Origin: a bacterium
Lineage (GTDB): Bacteria; Patescibacteriota; Minisyncoccia; JAHIHE01; DAOWLE01
Direction: 5' to 3'
Assembly: GCA_030643545.1 (NCBI GenBank)
Contig: DAOWLE010000001.1
Span: 1-32,139 of the forward strand
DNA length: 32,139 bases
The notes under the pieces are model-generated. The model was given only the letters and a program-made list of their open reading frames with translations, had not been told where the DNA came from and ran no database searches. Made by a program: the position numbers and the translations under genes. Shown piece after piece: positions 24,907-32,139 of this stretch (positions are counted from its first letter, which is position 1; every line of letters starts with the position of its first letter).

Positions 24907-26907
24907 TTATTTTGTCCATTGTGACATTATTACGCTAAAATCAACAAGATTAACATTGCCATCTTTATTTATGTCCGGACTTTTACAAGAAGTGGCTCCG
25001 GACGGATCTTTTCCCCAAAAACTCAAAAGAATTCCTGCGTCAGCTAAATTAATTTTTTCGTCGCAATTAAGATCGGCAGATAATTTTTCTTCTTCTTTCA
25101 AAAATCCTTCGCATTTATTTTGAACGCATCTACAACTATCTATAGAAGGATATCCGCAAACAGACGAAATTCCTTCAACAGCGCAAGCTTTTCTTACATA
25201 ATTAGGATCAACTTTTGCGTCTTTATTAACACATTTTGGATAATAACCACAACAGTTGTGAACATCTTTAATCGCGCAATCAAAATCTGTATTACAGGAG
25301 TAATCTATATTTAAATAATATTCATCTAAATCATATAGTACTTCTTTACAATCTTCCGGACAATTCCATTCATTTTCTTTTGTTTCGCATTCTCCATTTC
25401 CGCATACTTCGCTTGTGCAATAAGCAACGCCATTTCTGTATCCTGAAGATATTTCATACAATCCTTCGCAGCATTCGCCTTTTATGCTTGCAAATTCACG
25501 AAGAATTTCTCCATCGCCAATACAATCAGTTTCTCCCTTGCAATCTTTCGGACAATTACAAATATTTTCAGGTGATTTGCAAATTCCGTCTCCGCATTTT
25601 GTGCAAAGAGCGCTTCCATCAGTAGGCGCGACGCATCCCTCGTTATAAGAAATAGCATTCGCAATTTGCGTAAGACCCTCGCAGCAAGAAGGTTTTCCAA
25701 AATAATTCTTTTCTCCTTCTTTAGCGCAAGCTTCTGCCTTTTCACAAATGCTATAAGATCTGCTTATTCTATTTTCAATCAATCCAGAACAGCATTGCTT
25801 GTCAGTTGGACCCATAAGAGGATTGCGATTTACTTTTTCTCCTTCTTCAGCGCAATCTTCTGAAATTTTTCCTTGGCAGCAACAAGTTTTGCCTACTCCG
25901 ACTATCACTTCATCAATTCCACCAATAGTTCTAACAAGCGTACAATCAGATGTCTCTCCAATGTCTTTTTCATTTTCTTTGCATCCCCATTCAACGTCAG
26001 GAACCACTGGCCAAGTCCGGCAAATTCCAGATTTATAATTAAGAGATTTGCATTTTTCGCTACAGGTTTGTTTTTCTTCTTCACATTTCCCATTATGTTT
26101 TTTTGAAACGCCAGCAGATTGTCTTGTGCAATCATTTGAATAAGTTTTACTATCACAGCCGCATACTGGAGAGTATATCATCGCACAAATTTCCGATTTT
26201 TCTGTACATTTTCCCGGATCCTTGCATTTTCCTTCTGGAAATTCACAGAATTGATTTCCATTACAATCTTTATTAGAATAACAATCTTCTTCTTCCGTTT
26301 CTGCGCATTTATACGCGCATTGGGAAAGGTTAATTGGATCATTTTTAAAATCTTCTGAACATTTTTCAACGCAGGATTTACAATCTTCAAATTTTTTATT
26401 TTGAACTAATTGGCATTTGCCGTTAATAATTTCGCATTTAGCATATTGTCTACACCCATCGCCAATCATATAAATTTCGGTGCACCCATCTGGAATATTT
26501 GACCCGCAAGTTATATCAAGTCCATGGCAATTTTCTATTCCGCATTTTTCTTCTTGTGTTTTTTCGCAATTATCATACTTTATCAATTTTCCATCGCAGG
26601 AACTATACCAACCCTCTGATCTTGAACCAATCGCTTTGCAAACCGCGGAACACCCTTTACAATTATCCCATCTGATCAATTCTGGTCTGTCAAAATTAGA
26701 ATTAATATACCAGCCCTCGCTCCTGCTTCCTATGGCGCCACAATAAGGTTTTCCTTCTTCAGTTGGAATAACGCTTATCTTAGTGCCCGAAAACTCTATA
26801 TAAGCGTAGATTAAAGTCGTAGCAAAAATAATTGCCGCTAATCCAATAAGGATTAAATAAATTTTGTTTTTGCTTAAATTTTTTATGCTTGCCTTAAAAG
26901 TTTCCAT
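24907..26907 (-). CDS. Membrane-anchored Cys-rich protein with Kazal-like module and C-terminal dockerin
   Basis: N-terminal TM (IYLILIGLAAIIFATTLIYAYI); two AIGSRSEGWY repeats; Kazal-like module; two CGxGxCxxxENxxNCPxDCK repeats; terminal dockerin. Confidence 0.93.
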   Translation of the reverse strand: METFKASIKNLSKNKIYLILIGLAAIIFATTLIYAYIEFSGTKISVIPTEEGKPYCGAIGSRSEGWYINSNFDRPELIRWDNCKGCSAVCKAIGSRSEGWYSSCDGKLIKYDNCEKTQEEKCGIENCHGLDITCGSNIPDGCTEIYMIGDGCRQYAKCEIINGKCQLVQNKKFEDCKSCVEKCSEDFKNDPINLSQCAYKCAETEEEDCYSNKDCNGNQFCEFPEGKCKDPGKCTEKSEICAMIYSPVCGCDSKTYSNDCTRQSAGVSKKHNGKCEEEKQTCSEKCKSLNYKSGICRTWPVVPDVEWGCKENEKDIGETSDCTLVRTIGGIDEVIVGVGKTCCCQGKISEDCAEEGEKVNRNPLMGPTDKQCCSGLIENRISRSYSICEKAEACAKEGEKNYFGKPSCCEGLTQIANAISYNEGCVAPTDGSALCTKCGDGICKSPENICNCPKDCKGETDCIGDGEILREFASIKGECCEGLYEISSGYRNGVAYCTSEVCGNGECETKENEWNCPEDCKEVLYDLDEYYLNIDYSCNTDFDCAIKDVHNCCGYYPKCVNKDAKVDPNYVRKACAVEGISSVCGYPSIDSCRCVQNKCEGFLKEEEKLSADLNCDEKINLADAGILLSFWGKDPSGATSCKSPDINKDGNVNLVDFSVIMSQWTK
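24910..25077 (-). other. Type-I-like dockerin module, copy 1
   Basis: ADLNCDEKINLADAGILLSFWGKDPSGATSCKSPDINKDGNVNLVDFSVIMSQWTK: two DxNxDGxxNxxD-type loops (one degenerate). Confidence 0.93.
26083..26208 (-). other. Kazal-type serine protease inhibitor-like module
   Basis: CTEKSEICAMIYSPVCGCDSKTYSNDCTRQSAGVSKKHNGKC: six Cys with VCGCDxKTYxNxC signature. Confidence 0.85.
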
Positions 26908-26935
26908 AAATTTTTCTTTTTTTTATGTTTTGGTT

Positions 26936-26962
26936 AAAAGCGGCACGTTGTGTGCCGCTTTT
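26936..26962. terminator. Hairpin between two dockerin genes
   Basis: AAAAGCGGCAC-gttgt-GTGCCGCTTTT; 11-bp stem, modest T-run on the minus strand. Confidence 0.6.
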
Positions 26963-27001
26963 AAAAAAAATAACAAATATTCATAAACTATTAATTTATA
27001 A

Positions 27002-28309
27002 CTAAAACGCAGCCCATTGCGACATCATTATGCTAAAATCAGTAAGGTTAACATCACCGTCTTGATTTATATCCGGACTTTGACAGGAAGCAGCTCCGGA
27101 TGGATCTTTCCCCCAAAAACTCATCAAAATTGCCGAGTCAGTCAGATTAACGCTTCCGTCGCAATTAAGATCAGCTGAAGAAAAAGACCCATCATTCTTT
27201 TTTTCTGCTCCAATAATTGTAACCGGCTCACTTGAAGCATATTTATAAATGTAGATATCATCTATCCATAATTTTACGTATGTCAATAAATTAGTATTTT
27301 TGCACTCGCGGTATTCACGACAGTCTGTCCCATAACACTTCAAGTAATTATCGTAGAAATCCTCATTCTCGCAGTAATATTTAATTTCTTTATATCCTTC
27401 AGGACAAAGAGGAGCGTCATCATTTGGCACATAATAATTTAAACATGGACATTGATTTCCTTTACATGTACATCCTTCGCAATCGTTATAACTTGCCTGA
27501 CTACTTTTTATTATTGTATCTTCACATCCCTTTGCATAACTATAAAGTTTTAATTTTAAATCATTTCCTGAAATTCTATACTTTTTATCGGTAAATTCTT
27601 GATAAGAAGAGGAATCTAAAATTGTTTCTTTGTTCTCATTATCTACGAATTTTAATTCATATTTATAATCACAATCTTTATATTTTTTAGAACTTTCATT
27701 TTTTAATTTCAGATTAACTTTAAAATCACCCGAGCCAATTACATTTGATACTAAACTTGAAAAAACTTCGCCAATACCTGTTTGGGAAACATGAATATAT
27801 CCTGTATTTGATGTTGAATATTCCTGACCGCTTCCTATCCATTTATCTGAACCATCTTTAAAATCATCAAAAAATTCAAAAGTTTTTTCTCCCTTGCTGA
27901 CAGATTGAGCGGAAGAGTTGCCGTAATACATATAAATTGTTGTTCCAGAAATTGAAATAAAAGGAACTTTTACCCAAATTTTCGTATCAGGAGAATTACA
28001 TCCAGATTCAATCCAATAATTTAATTCGGTTTTTCCATCAGAATCAGTAAATCTAAAATCTCCGCAATCTAAAGACATTTTTCCGTCTGACATTAAAACA
28101 GCCGTATCAACAGTCATTGAAACCTGAAAATCAGCCAAAACAGAAGGTGATCCGCTGATATTAATTGGCTTTCTATAATTCCAATCAGCATCATACCAAT
28201 TAGATGAACTTTCAGCTTGAATTTCAGTTCTAAAATTCAAATCTACTGAATTAAAATTCCAGCTAAAAAACAAAACTACTATTAATATTATTTTTGGAAT
28301 TGATTTCAT
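27002..28309 (-). CDS. Secreted protein with DUF2341-like domain and C-terminal dockerin
   Basis: Signal-peptide-like N-terminus; WYDADWNYRKPINISG...IWVKVPFISISGTTIYMYYGNSSAQSVSKGEKTFEFFDDF; terminal dockerin. Confidence 0.92.
   Translation of the reverse strand: MKSIPKIILIVVLFFSWNFNSVDLNFRTEIQAESSSNWYDADWNYRKPINISGSPSVLADFQVSMTVDTAVLMSDGKMSLDCGDFRFTDSDGKTELNYWIESGCNSPDTKIWVKVPFISISGTTIYMYYGNSSAQSVSKGEKTFEFFDDFKDGSDKWIGSGQEYSTSNTGYIHVSQTGIGEVFSSLVSNVIGSGDFKVNLKLKNESSKKYKDCDYKYELKFVDNENKETILDSSSYQEFTDKKYRISGNDLKLKLYSYAKGCEDTIIKSSQASYNDCEGCTCKGNQCPCLNYYVPNDDAPLCPEGYKEIKYYCENEDFYDNYLKCYGTDCREYRECKNTNLLTYVKLWIDDIYIYKYASSEPVTIIGAEKKNDGSFSSADLNCDGSVNLTDSAILMSFWGKDPSGAASCQSPDINQDGDVNLTDFSIMMSQWAAF
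27005..27175 (-). other. Type-I-like dockerin module, copy 2
   Basis: ADLNCDGSVNLTDSAILMSFWGKDPSGAASCQSPDINQDGDVNLTDFSIMMSQWAAF. Confidence 0.95.
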
Positions 28310-28327
28310 ATAAACTAATATTACTTT

Positions 28328-29845
28328 TTAGTAAAATGCTATTTCTGTCCATTGGGACATCATTATCGCTAAATCAGCAAGATCAACATCGCCATCTTGA
28401 TCTATATCCGGACTTTGGCAGGAATCAAATCCAAAAGGATCTTTATGCCAAAAACTCATTAAAATTGCATCGTCAGTTAAATTAACACTTCCATTGCAAT
28501 TAAGATCAGCAGTTTGATAAACAGCGCTGCCTTCACAAGCGACTGAACAACAAATTCCGCTTCCAGAATGCGTTAAAGATATTCCCGGACAAGTTTCATT
28601 TGCTTGGCAGATAAATCCGCTTGGTTCATATTCAGAACAGCTGCAATCTGGATCGCCGGTTGGACATCCAAATGTTTTGCATTTGCCGTCTGCTTCGCAG
28701 GTTGCCGGACAATTATTTTCCGGAGAATCTATACAAGCCCATTTATAATTATCGCAGGTGCACCAATCGACTTCAGTTCCGTCCGGACAACTATGTTTCT
28801 TTGTTTCTCCTAGATTACATTCTTTTGAAATAGCGGTAAAATTTATATTATTCATATTAGTTGTAGCACAACCTTTAGGAATAGTTATCGTATGAGAAAT
28901 TGGAGAAAAAATATAATTATTGTTTGATGGAGTAATTGTATAAGAACCATCATTTAAAGTAGAAAAAGAATAATTTCCAGAACTATCAGTGGCTGTTGAT
29001 GCTGAAGAATCTCCAGCAAGATTTATAGTTATTCCTGATAATCCGCTATTATCTTTCAAAACTTTACCTGAAATAGAATAAACTGCCGCTGGCGTACAAG
29101 CGACTGAACAGCAAGTTCCGCCTCCAGAATGTATTAAGGATGTTCCCGAACAAGTTTCATTTGTTTGGCAAATATCGCCTCCTTGTTGAGAGCACGCGCA
29201 ATCCGGATCGCCATTAGGACATCCTGGATATTTGCATTTGCCGTCTGCTTCGCATTTCGGCTCTGGCTCTCCTTGCACGCAAGCTCCATTTTTACAAATC
29301 ATATTTTGGCCGTACCGAGAACATGAATATCCAGATGAAGAATCAGAAGCTCTTTTTGCTACGCCACTTTGGCAAAAATATTCAACAATTGAATTTCCAA
29401 CACAATAATCTGTGTATGAATGAGAATTATCTTTTGCTGTACCTTTTCTCATTACATTTATTCCTCCGTCAGAATCTGTGCAAGCAGGAGTCGGCGGAGT
29501 TGTTCCTCTTACGCAAGCTCCATTTGCGCAGCCATTTGGACATTTAAAATTTGTCATGCCATGACCGTTTGCAGCACAATAATACTCCATTACATTATCT
29601 TTATAACCTCCAGTCATACAATAATCTGTAAGTTTTGTTCCGTCACTAAGAGTTATAGTTCCTTTTTGATAATAATTTTTACCGCCGTCATTGTCTGTGC
29701 AAACCGACGCTCCTGGCCCTATAATCAAACCTCTTAAATAACTTTCATACCCAATAAGCATCACACTGAAAACAATTACCGCAGTCAATCCTAAAACCAT
29801 CAAAATTGTTTTAGGTTTTTTAAAATTTTCAATAATAAAATTCAT
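28328..29845 (-). CDS. Membrane-anchored Cys-rich protein with CarboxypepD_reg-like domain and C-terminal dockerin
   Basis: N-terminal TM; paired Cys-rich repeats (CTDxDGG...DYC...EYxC...NGACVxG and CEADGKCK..GCP.GDPDC.C...CCSVAC); SISGKVLKDNSGLSGITINLAGDSSASTATDSSGNYSFSTLNDGSYTITPS; terminal dockerin. Confidence 0.92.
   Translation of the reverse strand: MNFIIENFKKPKTILMVLGLTAVIVFSVMLIGYESYLRGLIIGPGASVCTDNDGGKNYYQKGTITLSDGTKLTDYCMTGGYKDNVMEYYCAANGHGMTNFKCPNGCANGACVRGTTPPTPACTDSDGGINVMRKGTAKDNSHSYTDYCVGNSIVEYFCQSGVAKRASDSSSGYSCSRYGQNMICKNGACVQGEPEPKCEADGKCKYPGCPNGDPDCACSQQGGDICQTNETCSGTSLIHSGGGTCCSVACTPAAVYSISGKVLKDNSGLSGITINLAGDSSASTATDSSGNYSFSTLNDGSYTITPSNNNYIFSPISHTITIPKGCATTNMNNINFTAISKECNLGETKKHSCPDGTEVDWCTCDNYKWACIDSPENNCPATCEADGKCKTFGCPTGDPDCSCSEYEPSGFICQANETCPGISLTHSGSGICCSVACEGSAVYQTADLNCNGSVNLTDDAILMSFWHKDPFGFDSCQSPDIDQDGDVDLADLAIMMSQWTEIAFY
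28331..28510 (-). other. Type-I-like dockerin module, copy 3
   Basis: ADLNCNGSVNLTDDAILMSFWHKDPFGFDSCQSPDIDQDGDVDLADLAIMMSQWTEIAFY. Confidence 0.94.
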
Positions 29846-29874
29846 ATTTTTTATTTTTAATGATATTTTATTTT

Positions 29875-30786
29875 TTACTCTTTAGTTGCTTTGCCACTCG
29901 GTACCCATCCTTTTTTATAGGCAAAATAAATTGTTGCCGCCAAAATTCCGATAATAATTAAAGCGGAAGTTGCCGGACCGGTTGTCGGAGCAGTTACCGC
30001 AATAATTTCTGAGCAGGAAGAAGTCGCTCCATCATTATCAGTTAAACTTAATACCGCCGTATAAGTTCCGGCAGCGGTATACGTATGTTTAACATTAGGT
30101 CCGCCAGTTGCCGGTGAGCTGTCACCAAAATTCCAACTATTAGAAGTAATTGTTCCGTCTGGATCAGTAGAGCCAGCAGTAGAAAAAGAAACAGTCAAAG
30201 GCGCTGCGCCGGAAATTGGATCAGCGTTAATAATACAGACAGGAGGAACAATATCTGCGCTTGTTATTGTATAACTGCCATTTTTGACCGAGCTAAGAAT
30301 ATCAGTTCCTTTTCCATCATCTAAAAGTATATCGGAATCAGTGCCAGATATTCCAATCCCGTCTATTATAAAATCAACTTTGGTCGGAGAAGCAGGAGAT
30401 AACGCTTTAAAATTAATCGTTGCTACATTACCGTTAGCCGTATTTATTCCCGGAGTTGGTTTGGTGCGCGAAATCTTAATTTTTCCAGCATTGGAATCAA
30501 AAATTTTCTCAGCTTCCATAGTAAGAATAGATTTTGAAGTGTCAATATCAATTACTTGCAACTTTGTCGCGTCATAAGTTAAATACGCTCCTACGGCAAC
30601 TACATTTTGACTGTTTGTATTTACTAAAACATCAATACTGAATGTTTCTCCAATACCCACTGTTTTAGTTGAAGGAGAGAGTGAAAGTTCAGCGTTTGCC
30701 CCGGCTTGAGCTGGAACTATCGCTATTGCTCCAAGTAAAATTAAAGATAGAGATAGAGCAAAGATTTTTTTCTTAATACTTTTCAT
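29875..30786 (-). CDS. Cohesin-PKD protein with signal peptide and C-terminal membrane anchor
   Basis: Signal peptide MKSIKKKIFALSLSLILLGAIAIVPAQA; cohesin; PKD; TM SALIIIGILAATIYFAYKKGW; SD AAGGAAA upstream. Confidence 0.93.
   Translation of the reverse strand: MKSIKKKIFALSLSLILLGAIAIVPAQAGANAELSLSPSTKTVGIGETFSIDVLVNTNSQNVVAVGAYLTYDATKLQVIDIDTSKSILTMEAEKIFDSNAGKIKISRTKPTPGINTANGNVATINFKALSPASPTKVDFIIDGIGISGTDSDILLDDGKGTDILSSVKNGSYTITSADIVPPVCIINADPISGAAPLTVSFSTAGSTDPDGTITSNSWNFGDSSPATGGPNVKHTYTAAGTYTAVLSLTDNDGATSSCSEIIAVTAPTTGPATSALIIIGILAATIYFAYKKGWVPSGKATKE
29992..30246 (-). other. PKD domain
   Basis: PVCIINADPISGAAPLTVSFSTAGSTDPDGTITSNSWNFGDSSPATGGPNVKHTYTAAGTYTAVLSLTDNDGATSS. Confidence 0.93.
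30265..30690 (-). other. Cohesin domain
   Basis: ELSLSPSTKTVGIGETFSIDVLVNTNSQNVVAVGAYLTYDATKLQVIDIDTSKS...GKIKISRTKPTPGINTANGNVATINFKALSPASPTKVDF. Confidence 0.88.
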
Positions 30787-30877
30787 AATGTTTTTCCTTT
30801 CAAAAGTTTATTTTTTAAATTAGCAATAAACTTTTTTTTAATTAAATTAATTAAATTTGAGTTAATATATTAAAATT

Positions 30878-32137
30878 TTATTTAAAAGTATAGTTCCAAT
30901 AAGACATCATTATGCTAAAATCAGCAAGATTAACCTTGCCGTCTTGGTTTATGTCCGGGCTTTGGCAAGAAGTAAATCCAGATGGATTTTGATTCCAAAA
31001 GCTCAAAAGAATTGCAACATCAACTAAATTAATATTTCCGTCGCAATTAAGATCAATAGCGACTGGAGAAATACTTCCTGTTTTCGCATCTTGAATAATT
31101 TCTATATAAAGTCCTGAAGAACTTTTATTTGCTTCAATACTTTTAATGATATCATTTTCTTCTGAAAGCTTGTAATTCGGATCATTTATTCTTTGATTGC
31201 TAATATGCACTTTTAATACAGATGCCGCTTCTGACGGCGTTAAATTATACTCCTCGGCGACTTTATTTATCATTGAAATATAATATTCCACTTCATTAAG
31301 AGTAATAGAGCGAATTACTTCTCTAATATTTTCATCAGTTACTATCAATCCTTTATCAACAATCGCCAGTCCCAGTGCCAGTACTATCATTTCCTCGCTA
31401 ATATTTGTTCCAATTTCATTTTTAAATTCTTCTGCTTTATTTTGAATAATTTCCTCTTTTTCTTTTGCATAATAAGTTGGGATAGGATCACTACTAACCC
31501 AGTAAGTAGCAGATTCTAACGCAGCGCTAGAAATTTCAACTATTCCTTCTACGCTTCCCATATGACTTCCTCCGCCCATATGAGCTCCTGGCTGCCATCC
31601 AGTTGACATAGAAAGCCAATCATCGCTTCCCACATAACCGCCTTGAGCAATATAAGGTTCGCCAGGGCATGAACCAACTAAATAACTTAGTCGCGTATGA
31701 TTAGCTCCAACCATATTTCCTCCCATAGAAGCTATTTCAGCAGCTTTTACTGCTTCATTCATTGACATTCCCCAATCTCCAGAAGACGGCATTACAGTTG
31801 GCGGATTTCCTCCCCAAACATCTGACCACCATTTTGGAGATTGTTGGATAGAAGCTGAAGTTTCAAAAGCTGAATTGCCGGTTACATTTGTCGTAGCGTT
31901 TCCCATAAAACTTCCTCCACCTATATGAGCTCCGGGCTGCCATCCATCTGACATAGAAAGCCAATCATCGCTTTCACTATAACCGCCTTCAGCAATATAA
32001 GATTCGCCAGGACATGAACCAACTAAATAACTTTTCCTTGCTTGCATAACAGGATTTGTCATACCTCCGATAGAAGCTAATTCAGCAGCTTTTACTGCTT
32101 CATTCATTGACATTCCCCAATCTCCAGAAGACGGCAT
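30878..32137 (-). CDS. Tandem-repeat protein with C-terminal dockerin; N-terminus lies beyond the window
   Basis: 419-aa ORF open to the window end; begins inside a 115-aa repeat, so the first Met is probably internal; terminal dockerin. Confidence 0.88.
   Translation of the reverse strand: MPSSGDWGMSMNEAVKAAELASIGGMTNPVMQARKSYLVGSCPGESYIAEGGYSESDDWLSMSDGWQPGAHIGGGSFMGNATTNVTGNSAFETSASIQQSPKWWSDVWGGNPPTVMPSSGDWGMSMNEAVKAAEIASMGGNMVGANHTRLSYLVGSCPGEPYIAQGGYVGSDDWLSMSTGWQPGAHMGGGSHMGSVEGIVEISSAALESATYWVSSDPIPTYYAKEKEEIIQNKAEEFKNEIGTNISEEMIVLALGLAIVDKGLIVTDENIREVIRSITLNEVEYYISMINKVAEEYNLTPSEAASVLKVHISNQRINDPNYKLSEENDIIKSIEANKSSSGLYIEIIQDAKTGSISPVAIDLNCDGNINLVDVAILLSFWNQNPSGFTSCQSPDINQDGKVNLADFSIMMSYWNYTFK
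30881..31057 (-). other. Type-I-like dockerin module, copy 4
   Basis: IDLNCDGNINLVDVAILLSFWNQNPSGFTSCQSPDINQDGKVNLADFSIMMSYWNYTFK. Confidence 0.95.
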
Positions 32138-32139
32138 TA
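31560..32139 (-). repeat. 345-bp (115-aa) in-frame tandem repeat, one full and one partial unit seen
   Basis: cagcttttactgcttcattcattgacattccccaatctccagaagacggcatta at 31741 and 32086; gagctcc...ctgccatcc at 31582 and 31927; spacing 345 bp. Confidence 0.93.

Noticed and set aside
25482-26390. Alternative-frame minus-strand ORFs and plus-strand ORFs in the Kazal-dockerin gene
   Set aside because: The main frame has clear Cys-rich, Kazal and dockerin motifs; the others are low-complexity shadow frames.
31560-32139. Possible CRISPR or satellite array
   Set aside because: The 345-bp repeat keeps an open reading frame and encodes protein; no short direct repeats with unique spacers.
24907-32139. 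Classical cellulosome interpretation
   Set aside because: No glycoside hydrolase or carbohydrate-binding module recognised in the window and only one cohesin; flanking sequence could change this.

Overview
AT-rich bacterial chromosome segment. Its gene content and style (scpA/scpB, LCP protein, lepB, lspA, hisS, HIT, rpsU with GTG start, glycyl-tRNA synthetase, pyk, secA, fused ADP-forming acyl-CoA synthetase, A/T-rich low-complexity spacers) resemble Candidatus Patescibacteria (CPR); this assignment is inference. I support about 26 CDSs, one tRNA-Leu(UAA), several intrinsic terminators, two promoters and two palindromic intergenic repeats. The most interesting region is ~24.9-32.1 kb: a cohesin-dockerin cluster. 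One cohesin-PKD protein with a C-terminal membrane anchor is flanked by four proteins that each end in a near-identical type-I-like dockerin. The rest of those proteins is a Kazal-like/Cys-rich module, a DUF2341-like module, a Cys-rich plus CarboxypepD_reg-like module, and an unrecognised 115-aa tandem repeat. No glycoside hydrolase is recognisable. Other items: a ~300-nt structured leader upstream of a metallophosphatase gene with a 27-bp all-paired stem containing four G-U pairs; a Tes/COG1964-like radical SAM gene beside an Idi-like Nudix protein that lacks the catalytic Cys, a UbiA prenyltransferase and a GT4; and intergenic-type repeats carried in frame inside glyS and a glycosyltransferase. 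All homology calls are from reading sequence; no searches were run.
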